Source: Micromonospora_H sonneratiae
GTDB taxonomy: Bacteria; Actinomycetota; Actinomycetes; Mycobacteriales; Micromonosporaceae
Direction: 5' to 3'
Length of the DNA stretch: 64,000 nt
Assembly: GCF_042679305.1 (NCBI RefSeq)
Contig: NZ_JBHTMP010000025.1
Coordinates: 1-64,000 of the forward strand
Both the position numbers and the translations under genes were made by a program. This document shows, in pieces, positions 1 to 10,926 of the stretch (position 1 is its first letter; every line of letters begins with the position of its first letter). Below the pieces are notes generated by a model. That model searched no databases. It had not been told where the DNA came from and worked only from the letters and a program-made list of their open reading frames with translations.

Positions 1-2255
1 CCGCGCCCGCCGCGCCCGTGGCCGAGCCGACCGTCGCCCCCGTCGAGGAGGCGGAGCCCGGCGAGGCCGAACCGGCCGAGCCCGCCCGCCGTCGACGTCG
101 CAACCGTCGCACCATCGAGCCCGAGGTGACGGTCGAGGCCGAGGAAGAGGTCGAGGCCGAGGAAGAGGCCGTCGAACTCGACGAAGAGGACGAGGACGAG
201 GAGACCGTGGCGGGTCGCCGTCGTCGTCGGCGTGGCCGCCGGGGCCGGGGCCGGGGCAAGGGCCCGGCGGACGAGGCTGAGCTCGAGGAAGAGGAAGCCG
301 AGGAGCCGGCACAGGTCGAGGTCGAGGACGAGGAAGACGAGGAGACCGAGGGCGGCGAGGGGCTGACCCGTCGGCGTCGGCGTCGGCGGCGTAAGGGCGC
401 TGGTGACGTCGAGGGCGCTGCCGACGACGGCGTGCCGACCGTGGTCAAGATCCGCGAGCCCCGTCGGACCACCGACGAGGTGCAGGGCGTCTCCGGCTCG
501 ACCCGGCTGGAGGCCAAGCGCCAGCGCCGCCGTGATGGGCGTGAGCAGCGCCGTACCCGGCCGCCGATCCTGAGCGAATCGGAGTTCCTGGCCCGACGGG
601 AGGCGGTCGACCGGGTGATGGTCGTCCGCCAGCGTGGCGACCGTACCCAGATCGCCGTTCTGGAGGACGGGGTGCTGGTAGAGCACTACGTGAGCCGCAC
701 CTCGGCCGGCACGATGGCCGGCAACGTCTACCTGGGCAAGGTGCAGAACGTCCTGCCCAGCATGGAGGCGGCCTTCGTCGACGTCGGGCGCGGCCGTAAC
801 GCGGTGCTCTACGCCGGCGAGGTCAACTGGGACACCACCGGGTTGGAGGGGCGCGCCCGCTCGATCGAGCAGGCGCTGCGTTCCGGCGACTCGGTGCTCG
901 TCCAGGTCACCAAGGACCCGATCGGGCACAAGGGTGCCCGGCTGACCAGCCACATCGCGCTTTCCGGCCGGCATCTGGTCTACGTGCCGCACGGCAACGC
1001 CTCCGGGATCAGCCGTAAACTGCCGGACACCGAGCGCAAGCGGCTACGGGACATCCTCAAGAAGCTGGTTCCGGACGGCGCGGGCGTCATCGTCCGTACG
1101 GCCGCAGAGGGGGCCAGCGAGGACGAACTCGCCCGCGACGTCAAACGGTTGCAGGCGCAGTGGGAGGACATCCAGGCCAAGGCCACCGAGGGTGGCGCGC
1201 CGGTGCTGCTCTACGAGGAGCCGGACCTGGTCATCCGGGTGGTCCGGGACCTCTTCAACGAGGACTTCCGGGAACTCGTGGTGGAGGGCGACGGGGCGTA
1301 CGACATGGTCGAGTCGTACCTGACCCACGTCTCGCCGGACCTGGTGGCCCGGCTGCGTCGGCACGTGGGCACCACCGACGTCTTCGCCGAGCGGCGGATC
1401 GACGAGCAGATCCTCAAGGGGCTGGACCGCAAGGTCTTCCTGCCCTCCGGTGGGCATCTGGTGATCGACCGTACCGAGGCGATGACCGTCATCGACGTCA
1501 ACACCGGTAAGTACACCGGTGCCGGCGGCAACCTCGAGGAGACCGTCACCCGCAACAACCTGGAGGCGGCCGAGGAGATCGTCCGCCAGCTCCGGTTGCG
1601 TGACCTCGGCGGCATCGTGGTGATCGACTTCATCGACATGGTGCTGGAGTCCAACCGTGAGCTGGTGCTGCGCCGGCTGACCGAGTGCCTCGGCCGGGAC
1701 CGCACCAAGCACCAGGTCACCGAGATCACCTCGCTGGGACTGGTCCAGATGACCCGCAAGCGGATCGGCGCGGGCCTGCTGGAGGCGTTCAGCGAGACCT
1801 GCGAGTGCTGCAAGGGTCGCGGCGTGATCATCCACACCGAGCCGGTGCCGGAGAAGCCCCGCTCGGGCGCGGGTGGTGCGGCGGAGAAGGTCAAGGCGGT
1901 TGCTTCGGCCACGTCGACGACCCCCCCGCCCGTGGTTGCCGAGACACCGACGGGCGGAACCCGACGGCGTGGGCGCAAGACCGTCACCCCCGAACGGCCC
2001 GCCGTCGAGCCGGAGCGGCCCGCCGAGGTGCCGGAAGAGGACGACACCATGGGGTACGACCTGTCGCGTTACGAGGTCGACACCCCGCCCGTCGTACCGG
2101 CCGCAGCCGACACGTCACCGGCCGAGCCGATGCGGTTGGCCGGTGTCGACGACCCGGACGGGTTGGGCGACGGTGGCGACTTCGACGACAGTGAGACCGG
2201 TGGTGGCCGTCGGCGGGCGCGGCGCGGCGTCGCCCGTCGCCGGACCCGCCCCTGA
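1..2255 (+). CDS. rne: Ribonuclease E/G (5' end outside window)
   Basis: Endoribonuclease of the RNase E/G family, which processes rRNA and decays mRNA; here first in line before rplU-rpmA-obg. The reading frame is open from the first bases, so the true start lies upstream; an internal GTG at 18 is unlikely to be the start. The first roughly 190 visible residues are low-complexity Glu/Ala and Arg-rich blocks, as in actinobacterial homologues. The catalytic core follows: an S1 RNA-binding segment around NVYLGKVQNVLPSMEAAF, the metal-binding region with VIDVNTGKYTG and DFIDM, and the Zn-link CECCKGRG. The tail after about residue 610 is again Pro/Arg-rich. Family assignment is firm; whether it is called RNase E or RNase G is a naming matter. 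Confidence 0.95.
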   Translation, partial: APAAPVAEPTVAPVEEAEPGEAEPAEPARRRRRNRRTIEPEVTVEAEEEVEAEEEAVELDEEDEDEETVAGRRRRRRGRRGRGRGKGPADEAELEEEEAEEPAQVEVEDEEDEETEGGEGLTRRRRRRRRKGAGDVEGAADDGVPTVVKIREPRRTTDEVQGVSGSTRLEAKRQRRRDGREQRRTRPPILSESEFLARREAVDRVMVVRQRGDRTQIAVLEDGVLVEHYVSRTSAGTMAGNVYLGKVQNVLPSMEAAFVDVGRGRNAVLYAGEVNWDTTGLEGRARSIEQALRSGDSVLVQVTKDPIGHKGARLTSHIALSGRHLVYVPHGNASGISRKLPDTERKRLRDILKKLVPDGAGVIVRTAAEGASEDELARDVKRLQAQWEDIQAKATEGGAPVLLYEEPDLVIRVVRDLFNEDFRELVVEGDGAYDMVESYLTHVSPDLVARLRRHVGTTDVFAERRIDEQILKGLDRKVFLPSGGHLVIDRTEAMTVIDVNTGKYTGAGGNLEETVTRNNLEAAEEIVRQLRLRDLGGIVVIDFIDMVLESNRELVLRRLTECLGRDRTKHQVTEITSLGLVQMTRKRIGAGLLEAFSETCECCKGRGVIIHTEPVPEKPRSGAGGAAEKVKAVASATSTTPPPVVAETPTGGTRRRGRKTVTPERPAVEPERPAEVPEEDDTMGYDLSRYEVDTPPVVPAAADTSPAEPMRLAGVDDPDGLGDGGDFDDSETGGGRRRARRGVARRRTRP

Positions 2256-2291
2256 GCCGTACCAGACCGGGACCGGGCCGTCGGAAGGGGC

Positions 2292-2320
2292 TCCTCCGGG
2301 CGCGTCGAGCGCCGGGAGGA
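2292..2320. terminator. Stem-loop after RNase E/G
   Basis: Arms 2292-2303 and 2309-2320 pair over 12 positions with a single G-G mismatch around a 5-base loop, 37 bases past the rne stop. There is no T-run, as is common in high-GC actinobacteria. It separates rne from the ribosomal protein operon. Confidence 0.55.
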
Positions 2321-2541
2321 CACCCCTCCGGTGACCGGTGACGGATTTTCCACCCCGACACTCCGACCAGGTCGGGTACGGGGTGGGGGCGGTTTGGGCA
2401 GGAGGACAGGCATGGCGTACCCTTGCCTACGGCGCGCCTTAGTGCGCCAAGTTCTCGCGTGCCCGCCGCCGCATTCGCGGCGAGCCGCCGCGAACAGCAC
2501 GTTACCCGACAGCAGCCTCAACGACAGGGAGTCCGCGTCCG

Positions 2542-2856
2542 ATGTACGCGATCGTCAAGACCGGCGGCAAGCAGTACAAGGTCGCCGAGGGCGACGTGAT
2601 CGAGGTCGAGAAGCTCGCCGGCGAGCCCGGTGACGCGGTGACGCTCTCCGCGGTGCTCCTCGTCGACGGTGCCGACCTGGTGACCGACGCTGCGAAGCTT
2701 GCCAAGGTCGCGGTGTCCGGCGAGATCGCCGCGCACACCAAGGGACCGAAGATCCGGATCCACAAGTTCAAGAACAAGACCGGCTACCACAAGCGCCAGG
2801 GTCACCGCCAGCCGCTGACCCAGGTGAAGGTGACCGGCATCTCCAGCGGGAAGTAG
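2542..2856 (+). CDS. rplU: 50S ribosomal protein L21
   Basis: Structural protein of the large ribosomal subunit that contacts 23S rRNA. The 104-residue product begins MYAIVKTGGKQYKV and contains the C-terminal KIRIHKFKNKTGYHKRQGHR segment typical of L21. Length matches the family. A GGGAG stretch lies about 10 bases before the ATG. The 286-base leader between rne and this start contains no gene and includes a small GGCGC/GCGCC stem near 2430-2450 that could be a leader structure. rpmA follows 11 bases later, giving the near-universal rplU-rpmA-obg operon. Confidence 0.98.
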   Translation: MYAIVKTGGKQYKVAEGDVIEVEKLAGEPGDAVTLSAVLLVDGADLVTDAAKLAKVAVSGEIAAHTKGPKIRIHKFKNKTGYHKRQGHRQPLTQVKVTGISSGK

Positions 2857-2867
2857 GTCGTCTCCAG

Positions 2868-3125
2868 ATGGCTCACAAAAAGGGTGCGTCCAGCTCGCGC
2901 AACGGTCGTGATTCTGCGGCGCAGCGGCTCGGCGTGAAGCGGTTCGGCGGCCAGGTGGTCAGCGCCGGCGAGATCCTGATCCGGCAGCGTGGCACCAAGT
3001 TCCACCCCGGTGACCTGGTCGGCCGTGGTGGCGACGACACGCTCTTCGCGCTGGCCGCTGGTGCGGTCCAGTTCGGCACCAAGCGCGGCCGCAAGGTCGT
3101 CAGCATCGTGCCGGCACAGCAGTAG
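2868..3125 (+). CDS. rpmA: 50S ribosomal protein L27
   Basis: Large-subunit protein whose N-terminal tail reaches the peptidyl-transferase centre. The 85 residues begin MAHKKGASSSRNGRDS, the classical L27 N-terminus without the cleavable extension found in Firmicutes, and contain the conserved GVKRFGGQVV and RQRGTKFHPG motifs. It sits between rplU and obg, probably co-transcribed with both; 91 bases separate it from the obg start. Confidence 0.98.
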   Translation: MAHKKGASSSRNGRDSAAQRLGVKRFGGQVVSAGEILIRQRGTKFHPGDLVGRGGDDTLFALAAGAVQFGTKRGRKVVSIVPAQQ

Positions 3126-3216
3126 CGCTTTTTCCGAAGCGGGCCGCGGACCTGGTGTCCCGGCCCGCTTCGTCGTTCTCGTGGTAGGCACGAGTCGCAC
3201 TGGAAGGATTGGTGGC

Positions 3217-4665
3217 GTGACAACGTTCGTTGACCGGGTCGTCCTGCACCTACAGGCCGGCGATGGCGGGCACGGCTGTGTCTCGATCCACCGGGAGAAG
3301 TTCAAGCCGTTCGGTGGACCTGACGGCGGTAACGGTGGGCACGGCGGAAGCGTGTCCCTGGTCGTCGACCCACAGGTGCACACCCTGCTCGACTTCCACT
3401 TCCGGCCCCGGGTGAAGGCGGAGAACGGCCGGGGTGGTGCCGGCTCGAACCGGGATGGGGCCAACGGGACCGACCTGGTTCTCAAGGTGCCCAACGGCAC
3501 CGTGGTGAGCAGCCTCGAGGGCGAACTGCTGGCCGACCTCGTCGGGACGGGCACCACCTTCGAGGTCGCGCGTGGCGGTCGCGGCGGTCGGGGTAACGCC
3601 TCGTTGGCCAATGCCAAGCGCAAGGCACCCGGCTTCGCCGAGCTGGGGGAGCCCGGTGACCACCTCGATGTCGTACTCGAGCTGAAGAGCGTCGCCGATG
3701 TCGGCCTGGTGGGTTTCCCCTCGGCCGGTAAGTCCTCGCTGATCTCGGTCATCTCGGCGGCCAAACCCAAGATCGCCGACTATCCGTTCACCACGCTGGT
3801 TCCCAACCTCGGGGTGGTACGGGCCGACGAGCACACCTTCACCGTCGCGGACGTACCCGGGCTGATTCCCGGTGCGGCCACCGGCAAGGGGCTCGGACTG
3901 GAGTTCCTGCGCCACATCGAGCGCTGCTCCGTGCTGGTGCACGTGGTGGACGCCGCGACCCTGGAGCCCGGGCGGGACCCGCTGGCCGACATCGACGCCA
4001 TCGAGGCCGAGTTGGCCGCGTACGGCGGACTCGCCGACCGCCCCCGGCTGGTCGTACTCAACAAGGTGGACGTGCCGGACGGCCGGGACCTGGCCGACAT
4101 CGTCCGTCCGGACCTCGAAGCCCGGGGGTACCGGGTGTTCGAGGTGTCAGCGGCCACCCGGGAGGGGCTGCGCGAGATGACGTACGCGATGGCGGAACTG
4201 GTCGAGCAGTCCCGGGCGGCGGCACCGGTGCTCGAGCCGACCCGGATCGTCATCCGGCCGGTCGCCGTGGACGACGCCGGCTTCACCATCGAGCAGGACA
4301 GCGACGGCGGGTACGTGGTTCGCGGCGTACGGCCCGAGCGGTGGGTCCGGCAGACGAACTTCGACAACGACGAGGCGGTCGGTTACCTGGCTGACCGGTT
4401 GGCCCGGTTGGGTGTCGAGGAGAAGCTGGCCAAGGCGGGTGCCGAACCGGGCAGCCTGGTCCGGATCGGTGAGCGGGAGTTCGACTGGCAGCCGACCCTC
4501 TACGCCGGGGCCGACTACGTGCCCGGTTCCCGGGGGACCGACACGCGGCTGGAGGAGAAGCCGACCCGGGCGACGGCGGCGGAACGGCTGGCCGCCCGCA
4601 AGGCGCGACGGCAGCGGCCGGCGGACGAGGTCGAGACCGTCGACCCGGACCCGGACACCGAATAG
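3217..4665 (+). CDS. obg: GTPase ObgE/CgtA
   Basis: Essential GTPase involved in 50S assembly and stress/growth control. The GTG start at 3217 is chosen because it follows an AAGGA sequence and gives the standard Obg N-terminus MTTFVDRVVLHLQAGDGG. The 482 residues show the glycine-rich Obg fold (about 1-158, with GGxGG repeats), the G domain with P-loop GFPSAGKSS near 166-174, DVPGL (G3) and NKVD (G4), then the C-terminal OCT domain and a basic/acidic tail. In many actinobacteria proB-proA come next; here a GNAT gene does instead. Confidence 0.97.
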   Translation: MTTFVDRVVLHLQAGDGGHGCVSIHREKFKPFGGPDGGNGGHGGSVSLVVDPQVHTLLDFHFRPRVKAENGRGGAGSNRDGANGTDLVLKVPNGTVVSSLEGELLADLVGTGTTFEVARGGRGGRGNASLANAKRKAPGFAELGEPGDHLDVVLELKSVADVGLVGFPSAGKSSLISVISAAKPKIADYPFTTLVPNLGVVRADEHTFTVADVPGLIPGAATGKGLGLEFLRHIERCSVLVHVVDAATLEPGRDPLADIDAIEAELAAYGGLADRPRLVVLNKVDVPDGRDLADIVRPDLEARGYRVFEVSAATREGLREMTYAMAELVEQSRAAAPVLEPTRIVIRPVAVDDAGFTIEQDSDGGYVVRGVRPERWVRQTNFDNDEAVGYLADRLARLGVEEKLAKAGAEPGSLVRIGEREFDWQPTLYAGADYVPGSRGTDTRLEEKPTRATAAERLAARKARRQRPADEVETVDPDPDTE

Positions 4666-4723
4666 CCGGAACCGCTCCCGGCCCGGGTCACGTCCGGGAA
4701 ACCTGGGTGAAACGCTTGCCGGC

Positions 4724-4729
4724 TACCGT
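4724..4729 (+). promoter_or_regulatory. -10 element TACCGT, leaderless GNAT
   Basis: TACCGT lies 6 bases before the GTG at 4736, and no Shine-Dalgarno sequence is present. This spacing puts the predicted transcription start at or next to the start codon. Confidence 0.6.
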
Positions 4730-4735
4730 GCGGGA

Positions 4736-5185
4736 GTGCTGATCGAATCCCGTCCGGGTAGCGACCCGGAGCTTGCCGCCCTGGTCACCGCCCAACAACG
4801 GGAGCTACGGGAGATCGACGGCGGGCTCGACGGGCAGGTCACCGTGGTGCACGACGACGCCCGGTATCTGGTCGGCGTGGTCGACGGTCGAGCGGTGGCC
4901 TGCGGGGCGATCCAGGCACTGGACATCGACACCGCCGAGGTCAAGCGGATGTACGTCCGCCCGGCGTACCGGGGGCGCGGCATTTCCCGGCAGATGCTGG
5001 TTGCCCTGGAGGAACTGGCCTTCCAGGCGGGGCACACCGTGCTGCGCCTGGAGACCGGGACCTACCTGTCGGCGGCGATCGGTCTCTACCGCTCGTCGGG
5101 TTACGCGCAGATCCCGGTCTACGGCGAGTACGTCGGAAACCCGTACAGCGTCTGCTTCGAGAAGCTTCTGCCGGTTTCGGTCTGA
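4736..5185 (+). CDS. GNAT family N-acetyltransferase
   Basis: Predicted acetyl-CoA dependent N-acetyltransferase, substrate unknown. The GTG at 4736 gives a 149-residue single-domain GNAT protein; longer upstream frames run back into obg and are rejected. Motif A is visible in VKRMYVRPAYRGRGISRQML, with the R-G-x-G pyrophosphate loop at about residue 81, and the C-terminal GLYRSSGYAQIPVYGEYVGNPYSVCFEK is the usual last strand-helix. It is probably transcribed as a leaderless mRNA from its own promoter inside the 70-base gap after obg. Confidence 0.85.
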   Translation: MLIESRPGSDPELAALVTAQQRELREIDGGLDGQVTVVHDDARYLVGVVDGRAVACGAIQALDIDTAEVKRMYVRPAYRGRGISRQMLVALEELAFQAGHTVLRLETGTYLSAAIGLYRSSGYAQIPVYGEYVGNPYSVCFEKLLPVSV

Positions 5186-5267
5186 CGGGGGGCAACCTGC
5201 GGCGGTCCGGCGGGGTAACGGGCGCACCGTGGTCGGGGCCGTCCGGGTCGGCCCCGCCAGACCGGCC

Positions 5268-5327
5268 GAGCGACCTGCTCGTCAGCCGAGCGACGTGCTT
5301 TTCAAACGAGCGACGTGCTCTTCAAAC
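5268..5327. repeat. 20-bp tandem repeat spanning the trpS stop codon
   Basis: Three 20-bp units (5268-5287, 5288-5307, 5308-5327) plus a partial fourth. Each contains GAGC-N5-GCTC, a small stem-loop. Read on the minus strand, each unit carries a TGA: at 5324-5322 (the real trpS stop), 5304-5302 and 5284-5282. As 20 is not a multiple of three, the three stops fall in different frames. Confidence 0.9.
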
Positions 5328-6332
5328 GAGCAGGCCGATGGCCCGCTTGGCGTGGTGGACCGTGTCGGCGGCGCTGTGCCGGGCCCGTTCGGCACCTTCG
5401 GCCAGCACCCGTCGTACGTAGCCGGGGTCCCGGGCCAGTTCGGCGTGCCGTACCTGGATGGGGTGCAGCAGCGCCGTCACCGCCTCGGCCACCGCCTGCT
5501 TGAGCTGCCCGTACGAGGTGAAGTCGGCGGCCAGTCCGGCCGGTTTGCCGCCCACACAGGCGGCGAGGATCTCCAGCAGATTGGCGATCCCGGGCCGGTT
5601 CTCCGGGTCGTACTCGACGGTGGTGCCCGAGTCGGTGACCGCCCGCAGCACCTTGCGCCGGATCACCTCGGGCGGGTCGAGTACGAAGATCGTCCCCGCC
5701 TCGGCGGAACTGGTCTTGCCCATCTTGGCGGTCGGGTCGGAGAGGCTCATCACCCGGCTTGCCACCTCGGGGTGTACCGCCCTGGGCACGGTGAACGTGT
5801 GGCCGTAGCGGGTGTTGAACCTGGTCGCCACGTCCCGGGCAAGTTCGACGTGCTGACCCTGGTCGTCGCCGACCGGCACCTCCCGGGCACCGTGCAGCAG
5901 GATGTCGGCGGCCATCAGCACGGGGTAGGTGAGCAGGCTGAGCCGTACCTGCTGCTGGGCTGCGGACTTCTCCTTGAACTGGATCATGCGGTGCGCCTCG
6001 CCGTAGCTGGTCGTGCATTCCAGCAGGTAGTGCAGTTCGGTGTGCTCGGGCACCTGGGACTGGGCGTAGAAGATCGAGTGGTCCGGGTCGAGGCCGGCGG
6101 CCAGCAGGATGGTCGCCTGCTCCATGGTCAGTTCGCGTACCCGGGCCGGCTCGTGCGAGACGGTGAGGGTGTGCAGGTCGGCGAGGAAGGCGATGGTCTC
6201 GCCCCGGTACTGGCCGGCGATGGTCGGGCGGATCGCGCCGAGCAGGTTACCCAGGTGCAGGTTGCCGGTCGGTTTGAAACCGCTCAGGCGACGGGTGCCG
6301 GTCGACGTGGAGGTCGGGATGGTCGCGGTCAT
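5322..6332 (-). CDS. trpS: Tryptophanyl-tRNA synthetase
   Basis: Class I aminoacyl-tRNA synthetase charging tRNA-Trp. The ATG at 6332 follows GAAGGAG at good spacing; the longer frame to 6380 lacks support. The 336 residues carry the HIGH-like GNLHLGN (about 24-29) and a KMSKS-loop variant KMGKT (203-207), plus GDDQGQHVELARD. Upstream lies a leader peptide and attenuator (6389-6506), so expression should rise when charged tRNA-Trp is low. Attenuation of this kind is described for the auxiliary, indolmycin-resistant TrpRS of Streptomyces coelicolor; this gene may therefore be an auxiliary TrpRS, but that is inference, since a second trpS would have to lie outside the window. Confidence 0.95.
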   Translation of the reverse strand: MTATIPTSTSTGTRRLSGFKPTGNLHLGNLLGAIRPTIAGQYRGETIAFLADLHTLTVSHEPARVRELTMEQATILLAAGLDPDHSIFYAQSQVPEHTELHYLLECTTSYGEAHRMIQFKEKSAAQQQVRLSLLTYPVLMAADILLHGAREVPVGDDQGQHVELARDVATRFNTRYGHTFTVPRAVHPEVASRVMSLSDPTAKMGKTSSAEAGTIFVLDPPEVIRRKVLRAVTDSGTTVEYDPENRPGIANLLEILAACVGGKPAGLAADFTSYGQLKQAVAEAVTALLHPIQVRHAELARDPGYVRRVLAEGAERARHSAADTVHHAKRAIGLLV

Positions 6333-6388
6333 CGGTGGCTCCTTCGGGAGTACGCCGACCGCCCGACCCGGAACGGACATCGCATACG

Positions 6389-6418
6389 AAACGGCCGCCC
6401 GGGAAGGGGCGGCCGTTT
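6389..6418 (-). terminator. Attenuator terminator stem of trpS leader
   Basis: A perfect 12-bp stem (6418-6407 with 6400-6389 on the minus strand) closes a 6-base loop and ends in TTT. Its 5' arm is also complementary over 8 bases (6414-6407) to GGGCGGCC at 6453-6446 just after the leader-peptide stop, so an alternative antiterminator can form. It lies about 57 bases before the trpS start. Confidence 0.8.
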
Positions 6419-6454
6419 CTCTGTCTCGGGGTGCGCGGATGCGTGGGCCGCCCG

Positions 6455-6493
6455 TCAGGGCGCCCGCCAGCAGTTCATCGTCGTCATCCGCAC
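6455..6493 (-). CDS. trpS leader peptide (attenuator)
   Basis: A 12-codon frame beginning GTG at 6493 reads V-R-M-T-T-M-N-C-W-R-A-P and stops at 6455; starting from the internal ATG at 6487 gives 10 residues. TACCGT sits 7 bases before the GTG, so the leader itself would be translated from a leaderless mRNA. The single Trp codon is at 6469-6467, directly before a weak CGCCC/GGGCG stem (6462-6458 with 6453-6449). A ribosome stalled at the Trp codon would cover the first arm and free the second to pair with the terminator's 5' arm. The layout matches classical ribosome-mediated attenuation. Confidence 0.75.
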   Translation of the reverse strand: MRMTTMNCWRAP

Positions 6494-6500
6494 GACGACA

Positions 6501-6506
6501 ACGGTA
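6501..6506 (-). promoter_or_regulatory. -10 element TACCGT of trpS leader
   Basis: TACCGT on the minus strand, 7 bases before the GTG of the leader peptide. No strong -35 is visible at 17-18 bp. It implies that trpS transcription begins about 160 bases upstream of its start codon. Confidence 0.6.
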
Positions 6507-6602
6507 TCAGGTCCGGCGGCCGGTGGAACCGGCGAGCAGCCGTCGAGCCGGGACCGCATCGCGTCCACCGAGGCAGTACGAGCCGCCGCCGGGTGGGGTC
6601 GC

Positions 6603-7448
6603 CTAGCCGCCACGGCCCGCTGCTTCGGCGATCAGCTTGCGGGATCTGGCCGGGGAGAGCGCAGTCCGACACTGATGATCGAATGCTGTCCGGATCCGGT
6701 CGACCTCGGTCGGCTCCTCGATGAGCTGTCCGCTGACGAGATGCTCGATGTAGCCGACCGGGGGATCCTCCGGATTCGGGAAGTCGAGCAGGACGAACTG
6801 TCCCAGTTCACTGGCGGCCGGTCCGGCGGTGAAGGGCAGGACCTGGATCGAGACCCGTCCCTCGTCGATCAGCTGGACCAGCCGGGCAAGCTGACCGGTG
6901 AAGACCTCCGGGGAGCCGACCTGGCAGCGTAGGGCCGCTTCGCCCAGCACCAGTTGACATGCTGGTGGCGGCTGGTAGCGCAGGACCTGCTGCCGGCGCA
7001 GCCGGACCGCGACCCGACGCTCCACTTCGGACGACTGGCGGTTCGTCCAGCGGGCCCCCAGGGTCGCCCGCGCGTACTCCTCGGTCTGTAGCAGGCCGGG
7101 AACGACCTGCGGCTGGAACGCGCGGATCGCGCACGCCTCGGCCTCGAGGCCGACGAAGGTCTGGAACCAGTCCGGCATCACATCGCGGTACGGGTGCCAC
7201 CAGGCGCGCTGGATCGCGTCGCGGGCAAGTTGGACGATGACCTCGGCCTCGTGGCCGTGCACGCCGTATACGGCCAGCAGGCTCCGTACGATCACCGGCC
7301 GCGCGCTGGCGCGAGCGGTTTCGATCCGGGACATCGTCGACTGGGCGAGGTCCATCCGGTGGGCGACCTCGTCGAGGGTCAATCCGGCCTCCTCCCGGAG
7401 GCTGCGCAGGGCGGCTGCGAGCCTACGGCGTTTGATGATCGAGGCCAT
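6603..7448 (-). CDS. XRE-family regulator with DUF5753
   Basis: DNA-binding protein of the helix-turn-helix/DUF5753 type that is abundant in Streptomyces and Micromonospora (the WhiJ-like group). The ATG at 7448 has AAGGA seven bases upstream; the longer frame to 7592 has none. Of 281 residues, about 5-70 form the HTH_31 fold (LRSLREEAGLTLDEVAHRMDLAQSTMSRIE) and about 85-275 the DUF5753 ligand/partner domain (WFQTFVGLEAEACAIRAFQPQVVPGLLQTEEYARA). DUF397 partners usually lie nearby, and one does at 8094-8312. The upstream 258 bases are relatively AT-rich and probably hold promoters for this gene and the divergent one at 7707. Confidence 0.9.
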   Translation of the reverse strand: MASIIKRRRLAAALRSLREEAGLTLDEVAHRMDLAQSTMSRIETARASARPVIVRSLLAVYGVHGHEAEVIVQLARDAIQRAWWHPYRDVMPDWFQTFVGLEAEACAIRAFQPQVVPGLLQTEEYARATLGARWTNRQSSEVERRVAVRLRRQQVLRYQPPPACQLVLGEAALRCQVGSPEVFTGQLARLVQLIDEGRVSIQVLPFTAGPAASELGQFVLLDFPNPEDPPVGYIEHLVSGQLIEEPTEVDRIRTAFDHQCRTALSPARSRKLIAEAAGRGG

Positions 7449-7706
7449 TTCGCAATCCTTCCATAACTTCAGCTCGATAACGGATCTGCAATCTAGTAGA
7501 GGGATATTGCGTCTGGTTAGGAACGCTGAAACACTGCGTACGTCTCTGATTACGCGAACTCCATCCGTGTCGTGCTCGTCGGGAGCGGCCATGACGACGG
7601 ATGGTCACCGGCGGGCTGATGGCGTTCGCCGGCCGGTCGGGGTGCGGCGGGGGAGAGCGTTGGCGCCGCGCCCCGACCGGAGGACAGGTCCCCAGGGGAG
7701 GTTGCG

Positions 7707-8063
7707 ATGCACGACAGGTCGGCGTCGAACACGCCGATGGCCGATCCGGTCCTGGCAGCCATGCCGGCCAGTGGATTCACGGTGCACCTGGACTTCGGTG
7801 CGGCCAGCCTGACCGAGGCGCGCGAGCAGGCGGTCCGGTACGCCGAGGCGTTGAGCATCCTCTGCCCGGAGATCGCGATCGAGACGACCCAACTGTCGTA
7901 CGTCGATGCCTGGGACCACATCGAGCAGCTCTTCTGTGGTGCGATCGGACCCGACGGCGAGGTGTGCGTGGACGTCTGCGACCATCCCGGCTTCCACCGC
8001 GCGGACGGGCTGGCGGGCCTGGCCTGGGGCGACGGGGACCCGGACCCGGACACCCGCCGTTGA
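7707..8063 (+). CDS. Hypothetical protein between XRE and DUF397 genes
   Basis: A 118-residue acidic cytosolic protein of unknown function, with no signal peptide or membrane segment. GGGGAGG precedes the ATG at good spacing, and codon use is normal for the window. The middle (AREQAVRYAEALSILCPEI) looks helical, and the C-terminus contains three cysteines and two histidines in a short stretch (CGAIGPDGEVCVDVCDHPGFH) that could bind metal; that is only a suggestion. It is divergent from the XRE gene and convergent with the DUF397 gene, so it may belong to the same module. Confidence 0.75.
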   Translation: MHDRSASNTPMADPVLAAMPASGFTVHLDFGAASLTEAREQAVRYAEALSILCPEIAIETTQLSYVDAWDHIEQLFCGAIGPDGEVCVDVCDHPGFHRADGLAGLAWGDGDPDPDTRR

Positions 8064-8093
8064 GCCCCGGGTCAGCGGGGGCTGAAGCCCGGG

Positions 8094-8312
8094 TCAGTCG
8101 AGGTCGAACTCGCCGTCCTGGGCGCCGGCCACGAACGCGTCCCACTCGGCCTGGGTGAAGACCAGTACCGGCCCCTCCGGCTCGGCGGAGTTACGCATAC
8201 CGATCAGATCGTCCACGAACGCGATCTCGACAGCACCCTCGGAGGTGTCGCCCTCGGCCCGCTGCCACACCGCGCGGGACAGGTCGAAGTCGCCCTTGGG
8301 GTGCTGCGCCAT
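8094..8312 (-). CDS. DUF397 domain protein
   Basis: Small actinomycete-specific protein (72 residues) of the DUF397 family, which usually pairs with an XRE-DUF5753 regulator and modulates it. The ATG at 8312 is preceded by GGAG; the frame to 8327 is less likely. Family features visible are DLSRAVWQRAE near the N-terminus, VEIAFVDDLIGMRNS, and the ending VLVFTQAEWDAFVAGAQDGEFD. The likely partner is at 6603-7448, separated by the 118-residue protein on the opposite strand. Confidence 0.88.
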   Translation of the reverse strand: MAQHPKGDFDLSRAVWQRAEGDTSEGAVEIAFVDDLIGMRNSAEPEGPVLVFTQAEWDAFVAGAQDGEFDLD

Positions 8313-8385
8313 CGTTGACTCCTCCACTGCGTGGTCAACTGGTTACCCGAAGACCATCCGTCGTTCCATCGTGCAGGATAGGCGA

Positions 8386-10922
<2,537 letters not shown>

Positions 10923-10926
<4 letters not shown>

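Noticed and set aside
1044..1835. 263-residue minus-strand frame inside RNase E/G
   Set aside because: Shadow of a gene with clear catalytic motifs; no ribosome site.
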